In this document: positions 1 to 5,449 of the stretch, in pieces
Layout of the letters: every line of letters starts with the position of its first letter
How positions within the stretch are numbered: the first letter of the stretch is position 1
NCBI GenBank assembly: GCA_905479965.1
Contig: CAJQOR010000085.1
Coordinates: 1 to 6,231 of the forward strand
Length of the DNA stretch: 6,231 bases
DNA from: an uncultured Rhizobiaceae group bacterium
GTDB lineage: Bacteria > Pseudomonadota > Alphaproteobacteria > Rhizobiales > Rhizobiaceae
Reading direction: 5' to 3'
The notes under the pieces: generated by a model
What the model was told of the DNA's origin: nothing
Seen by the model: the letters and a program-made list of their open reading frames with translations, nothing else
The model's database searches: none
Program-made: the position numbers and the translations under genes

Positions 1-720
1 AACTGCAACGACACCAATTTCAGCTAGATATTCAGCACCTGTGATACCGAGCCCCGGCTCAACAGAAACATAGCGTTTGTGGTCCTGATGTTCGCTATCT
101 AAAAGGTTGAGCCAGCCTGAGTGAAATAAGACCGTGTCACCCTTTTTAAGTTCGATATTTTGAGCTTTTGCGACGGCGATAATATCTTCTTTTGTGTAGG
201 CCGTCCCTTCTTTGACAATGTCCTGACCGTAGTGCTTTGTCATATCTAAAACGACACCGCGAGTTACGATTGGCGGTAGTTTTTCAAGGCCTAGTTTTGC
301 CAAGCCATCAGTTTTTGCAACATCTGCACCCTTCAAGCCGTTATAATATTCGTGCTTTATGCCGATATGCCCCAAGCCATCGATTTGGGGGCCAATACCG
401 AGCCAACCCATGAAGATATCATCGTTATAAGTCATGCCGTTTGTGCCAAGACCTTGTGTGGTGATCTGGTTGGGCTGCAGTACCGTTAAGCTCATTGAGC
501 GAGGAGAAAATGCCGGGGTATTTGTGTCCACGACAATACCAAGGTTATAGGTTTTGCCAGTTTTGATGAGCTTTGACGCCTGTAGAACACTTTCAGCAGT
601 GATGTGATTTGCCGAACCGATTTCATCATCAGGTCCCCATTGTGATTTATGCCAGTCTTTTGCAAAAGCGGCACCCGCTAAGCTGCTTACCAATGCAACG
701 GATATCAATAATGTCTTCAT
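1..720 (-). CDS. Exported cyclase-family (PF04199-like) protein, 3' end cut off by the window
   Basis: The first 240 codons read without a stop from ATG at 720 to the window edge, so the C-terminus is missing. Residues 1-20 form a Sec signal peptide (MKTLL, hydrophobic core, then AGAAFA) with probable cleavage before K21, so the enzyme should act in the periplasm. The mature start has WGPDDEIGSANH (28-39), typical of the larger cyclase/kynurenine-formamidase-like proteins. The metal-motif region is GIGPQIDGLGHIG (108-120), followed by YYNG (125-128), RGVVLDM (154-160), GDTVLFHSGW (194-203) and EPGLGITGAEYLAE (221-234). Characterised family members (KynB, isatin hydrolase) hydrolyse amide bonds using divalent metal bound by an HxGTHxDxPxH-type motif. 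Here D114 and H118 match, but the first two histidine positions are G108 and Q112. The reaction and substrate are therefore unknown. It lies 80 bp downstream of the alcohol dehydrogenase and is probably cotranscribed. Family assignment is confident; function is not. Confidence 0.85.
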   Translation of the reverse strand, partial: MKTLLISVALVSSLAGAAFAKDWHKSQWGPDDEIGSANHITAESVLQASKLIKTGKTYNLGIVVDTNTPAFSPRSMSLTVLQPNQITTQGLGTNGMTYNDDIFMGWLGIGPQIDGLGHIGIKHEYYNGLKGADVAKTDGLAKLGLEKLPPIVTRGVVLDMTKHYGQDIVKEGTAYTKEDIIAVAKAQNIELKKGDTVLFHSGWLNLLDSEHQDHKRYVSVEPGLGITGAEYLAEIGVVAV

Positions 721-727
721 ACTTAAA

Positions 728-734
728 TCCTCCC
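728..734 (-). promoter_or_regulatory. Strong ribosome binding site of the cyclase-family gene
   Basis: The minus strand reads GGGAGGA, ending 7 bases before the ATG at 720. This is the strongest Shine-Dalgarno match in the window and fixes the start that gives a complete signal peptide. Confidence 0.85.
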
Positions 735-741
735 TCAGAGC

Positions 742-791
742 TTTGCGGCTATAAGATCCATCGCCGATGACAACCGCAAAAGCATCGGCGA
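742..791 (-). promoter_or_regulatory. Two interleaved inverted repeats before the cyclase gene (possible pseudoknot or alternative hairpins)
   Basis: In mRNA sense, a perfect 9-bp stem pairs 791-783 (TCGCCGATG) with 769-761 (CATCGGCGA) around a 13-base loop. Bases 780-772 of that loop (TTTGCGGTT) can pair with 750-742 (AGCCGCAAA), giving 9 bp including one G-U. The second pairing starts inside the first loop and ends outside it, which is the topology of an H-type pseudoknot, or of two competing folds. It ends 7 bases before the cyclase ribosome binding site. No T-run follows, so it is not a standard intrinsic terminator. The repeats are seen directly; any regulatory role, such as tuning cyclase translation or protecting the processed mRNA end, is inference. 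Confidence 0.5.
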
Positions 792-800
792 GTATTCGCG

Positions 801-1973
801 TCAAAGCGAAGCTGAATAAATTTGCTCGACATCCGTTTTGGAAAGTTCACGGGGATTATTGACCAATAGACGTGTTTGCTTCATCGCATCGGTGGCGAGC
901 CGAGGGATGTCACTTTGCGAGATGCCGACATGTTTCAGACCTGACTTCAGGCCCAGATCGACATTTAGCTTTCCAAGTTTTTCGATAAAATCATCGGCAA
1001 TATCATGCGCTGTTTTTGAAGTATCAATATTGGAAAATACGTGCGGGGCGAGTTGCGAATATTCTTGTGCGCAATCGGGCGCGTTAAAGCGCATGACTTC
1101 TTTAAGCACAAGTGCATTCGATAGCCCATGCGGGACGTGAAAAAGACTACCCACTGGATATGCCAAAGCGTGAACCGCAGCCACTGGAGAGTTTGCAAAT
1201 GCCTGACCTGCGAGCATGGAACCCAATAACATCGCTTCGCGTGCAGAACGGTTGATACCATTTGATACAGCTTCATGAATATTGGCACCTAATAGATCGA
1301 GTGCCTGCTTTGCAAGCATCCTTGAGATGGGATTATTATTTATGCTTTTTGAGGTGTAAGCTTCGATTGCATGAACCATGGCATCAACACCGGTTGCTGC
1401 TGTAATATGCGAGGGAAGACCCAACGTTAGTTCCGCATCCAGTACAGCAATGTCTGGTAAAATAACAGGTGAAACGACACCTTTCTTTTCCTCTGTGCCC
1501 GTCGTTAAAATTGAGACGGCTGTCACCTCTGATCCGGTGCCTGCAGTGGTTGGAATGAGCACCAATGGCAGTCGTTTTCCAACGACCTGATTAACCCCAT
1601 ACATCTCATCTAAAGGCTGATCGCTCTTTGCCAGCAGCGCGATCATTTTAGCGACATCCATTGAGCTTCCCCCGCCAAACCCCACAACGCATGAGCAGTA
1701 TTCTTGTTTGGCTATTTTAACGGCACCAAGGACTGTCGATGACATCGGGTCAGGTTCGACCTGATCGAAAAGCACCAGATCATAGCCATTTTTCTTAAGG
1801 TCGACCATCGCCTCATTTGCAAGACCAAGCTTGATAATTCCCGGGTCTGTGACAAACAGAATTTTCTTATTGTTGGAGGGCAGTGGTAGATCTGACAGCA
1901 CACTTGCAAGCTTTCCTGCAGTGCCCCAACTTTGCCGGATAGATGGTGTTGTGTTGAAAATGAAGTTTGTCAT
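801..1973 (-). CDS. Iron-containing (group III) alcohol dehydrogenase
   Basis: A full-length 390-residue protein of the Fe-ADH family, close to the usual size of about 380-390. These cytoplasmic enzymes interconvert an alcohol and an aldehyde or ketone with NAD(P). The Rossmann-like N-terminal domain carries GFGGGSSMDVAK (98-109) and PTTAGTGSEVT (141-151). The helical C-terminal domain holds the four expected metal ligands: D197 and H201 in TGVDAMVHAIEAY, H268 in VAAVHALAYP, and H282 in HVPHGLSNAL. The 14-residue gap between the last two matches FucO. D43 in FVTDPG sits where FucO has the aspartate associated with NAD over NADP, so NAD(H) use is suggested. The GGGSSMD motif and complete metal site argue against maleylacetate reductase, which is metal-free. 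The start lies 1 base after the livF stop, with an AAAGGCG ribosome binding site inside livF (1981-1987), so translation is probably coupled to the transporter. Substrate unknown. Confidence 0.95.
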   Translation of the reverse strand: MTNFIFNTTPSIRQSWGTAGKLASVLSDLPLPSNNKKILFVTDPGIIKLGLANEAMVDLKKNGYDLVLFDQVEPDPMSSTVLGAVKIAKQEYCSCVVGFGGGSSMDVAKMIALLAKSDQPLDEMYGVNQVVGKRLPLVLIPTTAGTGSEVTAVSILTTGTEEKKGVVSPVILPDIAVLDAELTLGLPSHITAATGVDAMVHAIEAYTSKSINNNPISRMLAKQALDLLGANIHEAVSNGINRSAREAMLLGSMLAGQAFANSPVAAVHALAYPVGSLFHVPHGLSNALVLKEVMRFNAPDCAQEYSQLAPHVFSNIDTSKTAHDIADDFIEKLGKLNVDLGLKSGLKHVGISQSDIPRLATDAMKQTRLLVNNPRELSKTDVEQIYSASL

Positions 1974-1974
1974 T

Positions 1975-2634
1975 TTAAGCCGCCTTTGAATTGTCCATCA
2001 AACTAATTTGTCCGCGTTCGATCGCGTACACCTTGTCGACGACTTTTTGAGAATGTGTGTAGTCAGATTCAGACACTAAGACAGTGAGATGCTCAGATCT
2101 TAAATCTCCGATTACTTCCATCAATCGAGCAGCGAGCGCAGGTGCTACCCCTTCAAAAGGTTCATCCAACAAAAGCAAATTTGATCCTGCAACGAGTGCT
2201 CTTGCCAAGGCAACAAGCTTTTGCTGACCGCCACTTAATGTCAGCGCTTTTCGATCCGCAAATCGCCCGATCTCAGGCATCAATTCATAGACCCATTTCA
2301 ATCGACTTCGATCGGTATTGCTGGTCGCCCAAAGTGAAACAAGGATGTTTTCTTCTACTGTGAAATGCGGCACAAGACGTCGATCTTCAGGAAGATACCC
2401 AATCCCTAGTGCTGCTCGTTCATGCGGCTTTGCTGTGTGCAGTTCATTGTGGTTAAATTCAATGCTGCCTGCATCAAGCGGAAGCCCACCCATGATCGAG
2501 CGCATCAAGGTTGTCTTACCCGCACCGTTGCGCCCGATGAGACCACAACTTGTGCCAGTTTCAATTTCTAAACTCACGTTTCTTAAAATCGGAACGCGTT
2601 GAATAGACAGGCTGATATTATCAATTGTCAGCAT
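1975..2634 (-). CDS. livF: LivF-type ABC transporter ATP-binding protein
   Basis: A 219-residue cytoplasmic ATPase, slightly shorter than E. coli LivF (about 237). It should form a heterodimer with the LivG-type subunit next door to power the LivHM-type importer. Walker A is GRNGAGKT (34-41), the Q-loop region is YLPEDRR (80-86), the signature is LSGGQQK (133-139), and Walker B is LLLLDEP (153-159) with catalytic Glu E158. TVEENI (92-97) is characteristic of LivF proteins. The glutamate in place of the Q-loop glutamine is also found in E. coli LivF (VPEGRR). The H-loop position is S190 in VSESD, where E. coli LivF has Gln and most ABC ATPases have His. The ATG overlaps the livG stop by one base (TAATG), with an AAGAGG ribosome binding site at 2645-2650. 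The symbol marks family and subunit type; the transported substrate is not established. Confidence 0.93.
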   Translation of the reverse strand: MLTIDNISLSIQRVPILRNVSLEIETGTSCGLIGRNGAGKTTLMRSIMGGLPLDAGSIEFNHNELHTAKPHERAALGIGYLPEDRRLVPHFTVEENILVSLWATSNTDRSRLKWVYELMPEIGRFADRKALTLSGGQQKLVALARALVAGSNLLLLDEPFEGVAPALAARLMEVIGDLRSEHLTVLVSESDYTHSQKVVDKVYAIERGQISLMDNSKAA

Positions 2635-3425
2635 TAGTTTGATACCTCTTTTTCTGACTTATCGGATGCTGTTCGATGGAACTCGCTACCGATTACAAAT
2701 TCACGAACTCTATCATTGGCCAACACTTCATTAGTTGGTCCATCGGCAAGAATTGTACCTTCGTAGAAAGCAACACAACGCGGGGAAAACTCTTCAACAA
2801 TTTCCATGTCGTGTTCGATAAATAAAACAGCTGTCTCGGTGGATTTCAGCGCATCAATGAGCGTGCGCATGAAGTCCATTTTTTCATCCGCACTAACACC
2901 GCTTGTCGGTTCATCAAGAAACAAGAGTTCAGGCTCTGAGACGGTCGCCATTGCGATATCTACGAGTTTGCGTACACCCTGAGGCAATGTCTGAATTTCT
3001 TGATTAGCATATTTATCAATGCTGAATCGCGCGAGAATTTGATGCGCTTCATCTTCAAGCGACTGATCGATAGCATTTTGAAACAGGATGACTCGCTCCT
3101 GCTTGGCAATCGTTAAAGCAATGAGCATGTTTTCGATCACCGGCAGTTCTGGAAATAATTGCGGGATCTGAAATGAGCGACAAATACCAAGCCTTGTAAT
3201 ATCGCGAGTTTCTCCACCGGTGATGTTTTTACCCCGGTAAATAATATCACCCGATGTTGGTGTAAGATGGCCGGTCACCATATTGACAAATGTTGTTTTG
3301 CCAGCGCCATTGGAACCGATAACACCCATCACTTCGCCAGCGCTAATGGAGATATTTATGTCCTTTGCCGCATACACAGCACCAAACTTCATTTCTAAAT
3401 TTTGAGTTTCGAGAATTGTCGTCAT
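2634..3425 (-). CDS. livG: LivG-type ABC transporter ATP-binding protein
   Basis: A 263-residue cytoplasmic ATPase of the HAAT importer family, partner of the LivF-type subunit. Walker A is GSNGAGKTT (37-45), the Q-loop glutamine is Q86 in SFQIPQLFP, Walker B is LLFLDEP (167-173) with E172, and the H-loop is H205 in FIEHDME. The signature is LPQGV (147-151), a degenerate form of LSGGQ that keeps the second glycine. The C-terminus is typical of LivG (YEGTILADGPTNEV, 221-234), followed by a short charged tail. The reading frame is open back to 3491, but that extension lies inside livM. The ATG at 3425 has a GGAG ribosome binding site with 6-base spacing, starts 1 base after the livM stop, and places the strand before LEMKFGAV at the normal N-terminus. 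The symbol marks family and subunit type only. Confidence 0.93.
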   Translation of the reverse strand: MTTILETQNLEMKFGAVYAAKDINISISAGEVMGVIGSNGAGKTTFVNMVTGHLTPTSGDIIYRGKNITGGETRDITRLGICRSFQIPQLFPELPVIENMLIALTIAKQERVILFQNAIDQSLEDEAHQILARFSIDKYANQEIQTLPQGVRKLVDIAMATVSEPELLFLDEPTSGVSADEKMDFMRTLIDALKSTETAVLFIEHDMEIVEEFSPRCVAFYEGTILADGPTNEVLANDRVREFVIGSEFHRTASDKSEKEVSN

Positions 3426-3426
3426 G

Positions 3427-4407
3427 TTACTCTCCAGCCGTTTGAGTTGACGCTCGGGCAAGTTTGTTGGAAGTGTTTTTGCGCACAACAAGAGACCAAA
3501 GGCCTTTTGGCAAAAAGATGATGGTTAAAAGCATCACTGTGCCCAAGATCATCTGCCAGGTATTGGGAGAAATCTCGACCGCATAGACGCGGACAATCTC
3601 CAAGATAAATGTGCCAAGCATTGGTGCAACAATGTTGCCAGTGCCTGAAAGAATAGACACAAATACAAACTGACCTGAGGTTGTCCAATTGGTCATTTCA
3701 GGATCCACATGCCCAAGAGGCAATGCCCATAAAACCCCGCCAATTGCCGACACAATTGCGGCGACAACATATGTGATATGCACCGCTCTATGCGCCGAGG
3801 TTCCTAGATACTCAACACGCAGTTCGTTCTCGCGAATAGCCTCGTTGATATATCCAATTGGGCTTTTAAGAAAACGGTTGAGCGCTATCGCACATCCAAT
3901 TGCGATGAGGCATGTGAGGGTATAAAGCGTAAGTCTTGCTGTTTCACCTTCTGGTGCCCAACCAAAATAAGATGGTGTTGGTAAATTAAAGCCATCGGTG
4001 CTTCCAAGTTCTTCGATACTGGAAAGAAGTCCAAACAGGATCATCGAAACTGCCAGGGAAAGCATGGCAAAGAAGATTTCGCGATAGCGGCGTAATAAGA
4101 AACCTAGAACAAAGGAGACCACCAGTGCTGCGATGATGCCGCCAACAAGCAATATTATGAAATCTGTGATGCCAAAGAATTTGGCTATCATACCCGCAGC
4201 ATAGCCACCAATACAAAAGTACAGACCTTGTCCAAAAGATACTAAGCCAGCCCGCATCTGGATCATAACGCCAAGCGCGACAAGTCCAGTTCCCATGGAA
4301 ACGTGAACATAATTGACGATCCATTTTGGCAAAACAAACGCCACACAAATGAGAATTGGAAGGGCTATTAACAGCCCTATTTCAGTACGATCTAAATTTT
4401 TGGTCAT
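3427..4407 (-). CDS. livM: LivM-type ABC transporter permease
   Basis: A 326-residue inner-membrane permease with about 8-9 hydrophobic segments, the first around residues 11-33. LivM-family landmarks are AGLVSFGQGLYFCIGGYAAG (53-72), RYREIFFAMLSLAVSM (107-122), GSTDGF (135-140) and SPIGYINEAIRENELRVEYLG (182-202); the last is the cytoplasmic coupling loop that contacts the ATPase. SGTGNIVAPMLGTF (254-267) and FLPKGLW (298-304) match the usual C-terminal region. It pairs with the LivH-type protein to form the translocation path. Its ATG overlaps the livH stop in an ATGA arrangement (4404-4407). No good Shine-Dalgarno precedes it (only AGAAAG-like purines), so translation probably depends on ribosomes finishing livH. 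Substrate unknown. Confidence 0.93.
   Translation of the reverse strand: MTKNLDRTEIGLLIALPILICVAFVLPKWIVNYVHVSMGTGLVALGVMIQMRAGLVSFGQGLYFCIGGYAAGMIAKFFGITDFIILLVGGIIAALVVSFVLGFLLRRYREIFFAMLSLAVSMILFGLLSSIEELGSTDGFNLPTPSYFGWAPEGETARLTLYTLTCLIAIGCAIALNRFLKSPIGYINEAIRENELRVEYLGTSAHRAVHITYVVAAIVSAIGGVLWALPLGHVDPEMTNWTTSGQFVFVSILSGTGNIVAPMLGTFILEIVRVYAVEISPNTWQMILGTVMLLTIIFLPKGLWSLVVRKNTSNKLARASTQTAGE
3432..3435 (-). promoter_or_regulatory. Ribosome binding site that decides the livG start
   Basis: GGAG on the minus strand, 6 bases before ATG at 3425, inside the last codons of livM. It supports the 263-residue livG product over the longer open frame that reaches 3491. Confidence 0.75.
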
Positions 4408-5300
4408 ATTTTTCTGCTTTCTGCCAAGGCAAAGAGGCCATACGGTTTGACAGCCAACACTGCGGCCATAACGAGATAGATTGAGAAGAGTTCAGCGGGC
4501 GGGTAGATATGAACCGATGCTGCGCGGGCAAATCCAACGATAATAGCACCGATCATGGCGCCGCCGATTGATCCCATGCCACCGATCACAATCACTGCAA
4601 ATGACAACACAATAATCTCAGCTCCAATTCCAGGAGAGACTGAAATCTCTGGTGCAGTTATCGCGCCACCAAGCGCACCGAGCACAGCGCCAACGACGAA
4701 TGTGACAGTGAAAAACAATGTGACATTGATGCCAAGTGCGCTGCTGATTTCGCGATCTTCGATAACAACAAGGAGCAGCTTACCAACGCGAGTTTTGTTC
4801 AGCACAACAAACAAAGCTAATCCGACCACCATGGCTGTGCCGATGATGATGAACTTGTAAACCGTGTATGGAATATCAAACACATCGACGGTGCCAAAAT
4901 AAAAGGCAGGTTGCCAAGCTATATAAGATTCCGTACCCCATATCAGTTTGGTGACATCTTCCAAGATGAGAAAAATCGCATAAGTCACCAACACCATGAG
5001 GACTTCATCACGGCCATACATGAATTTGAGTATCCCGCGTTCGACGAGCAATCCAGCAATTCCGCCGGCGATCAATGCAGCTAACGGAATGAGCAAAAAT
5101 GATAATGCAATGGTCGATCCAGTTGCGGTGTAAAGGCCGATCGCCCAAGCAGATGAATAAGCGCCGAGCGCGTAAAAGCCACCATGGGCGATGTTTAAAA
5201 TTCTCATGACGCCGTAGATCAGCGTAAGTCCTACAGATGACAGAAAAAGCCATGCGGCAAAGCCAAGCCCATCCACTGCAATCGCAATTGCGGTAAGCAT
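4404..5300 (-). CDS. livH: LivH-type ABC transporter permease
   Basis: A 298-residue inner-membrane permease with about 8 hydrophobic segments. The N-terminal signature GLTLIYGVMRILNIAHGGF (24-42), then YALGAY (43-48), is nearly diagnostic of LivH. VERGILK (86-92), EDREISSALGINV (181-193, the cytoplasmic coupling loop), VIVIGGMGSIGGAMIGA (236-252) and VKPYGLF (284-290) also fit. It forms the membrane channel with LivM. The frame is open upstream to a TTG at 5330, but that start has no evident ribosome binding site. The ATG at 5300 has GGAG at 6-base spacing and gives the expected N-terminus. It is separated from the binding-protein gene by 149 bp containing two strong inverted repeats, and overlaps livM by 4 bases. 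The symbol marks family and subunit type only. Confidence 0.93.
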   Translation of the reverse strand: MLTAIAIAVDGLGFAAWLFLSSVGLTLIYGVMRILNIAHGGFYALGAYSSAWAIGLYTATGSTIALSFLLIPLAALIAGGIAGLLVERGILKFMYGRDEVLMVLVTYAIFLILEDVTKLIWGTESYIAWQPAFYFGTVDVFDIPYTVYKFIIIGTAMVVGLALFVVLNKTRVGKLLLVVIEDREISSALGINVTLFFTVTFVVGAVLGALGGAITAPEISVSPGIGAEIIVLSFAVIVIGGMGSIGGAMIGAIIVGFARAASVHIYPPAELFSIYLVMAAVLAVKPYGLFALAESRKI

Positions 5301-5306
5301 AAATAA

Positions 5307-5310
5307 CTCC
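5307..5310 (-). promoter_or_regulatory. Ribosome binding site that decides the livH start
   Basis: GGAG on the minus strand (in CCGGAG), 6 bases before ATG at 5300. It lies inside the 10-codon extension that a TTG start at 5330 would add, which argues that the ATG is the real start. Confidence 0.75.
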
Positions 5311-5361
5311 GGATATGTTGTTAGTTTCAATTGCCGATCGTTCGGCTTTAGTTCTCAAGCA

Positions 5362-5397
5362 GGGTTTTCAAGCATCTAACTCACAGCTCGAAAACCC
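5362..5397 (-). repeat. Second intercistronic inverted repeat between the binding-protein gene and livH
   Basis: GGGTTTTCGAGC (5397-5386, minus strand) can pair with GCTTGAAAACCC (5373-5362) around a 12-base loop: 12-bp arms with one imperfect position (a possible G-U in RNA on this strand). The first eight positions from the base are perfect. No T-run follows, so it is not a classical intrinsic terminator. With the next repeat it probably shapes how much message continues into livH; that role is inferred. Confidence 0.6.
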
Positions 5398-5408
5398 CAA
5401 CAATAGTC

Positions 5409-5433
5409 TGGATGGGGTAACTTACCCCATCCA
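5409..5433 (-). repeat. Perfect 25-base palindrome just after the binding-protein gene
   Basis: TGGATGGGGTAA and TTACCCCATCCA are perfect 12-base arms around one central base. In RNA this would fold as a GC-rich hairpin of about 10-11 bp with a small loop. It begins 16 bases after the binding-protein stop codon, where many transporter operons have an mRNA-stabilising or partly terminating hairpin that keeps binding protein in excess over membrane subunits. No U-tract follows directly. Its symmetry would also suit a dimeric regulator's operator, but its position favours an RNA role. Confidence 0.65.
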
Positions 5434-5449
5434 TTTGGGAGGCATGTGG

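Noticed and set aside
492..674. A 60-codon minus-strand frame inside the cyclase gene.
   Set aside because: It is out of frame with the cyclase protein, which has a signal peptide and family motifs, so it is a shadow.
749..804. A sigma-70-like promoter for the cyclase gene: TTGACG at 804-799 or TTGTCA at 773-768 with TTATAG near 755-750.
   Set aside because: The first -35 has no -10 at proper distance, and the second pair has a spacer of only about 13 bases.
801..1973. Identification of the dehydrogenase as maleylacetate reductase.
   Set aside because: It keeps all four iron ligands and GGGSSMD; maleylacetate reductases lack the metal site and no ring-cleavage dioxygenase gene is in the window.
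3426..3491. Longer livG reading frame starting at 3491 (22 extra residues).
   Set aside because: The extension lies inside the livM coding sequence and has no family match; ATG at 3425 has a well-spaced GGAG.
4555..4860. A 101-codon open frame on the plus strand inside livH, rich in Pro, Thr and Ser.
   Set aside because: It is the antisense of a well-supported permease gene, with low-complexity composition expected from that and no recognisable domain. Other plus-strand frames (for example 838-1140, 1378-1590, 2318-2602, 5446-5643) are rejected for the same kind of reason.
5301..5330. TTG start for livH at 5330.
   Set aside because: It is a weak start codon with no clear ribosome binding site, and its added codons contain the GGAG that serves the ATG at 5300.
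5333..5346. A 5-bp stem with 4-base loop (GCCGA/TCGGC) upstream of livH.
   Set aside because: It is too short to distinguish from chance and lacks a T-run on the gene strand.
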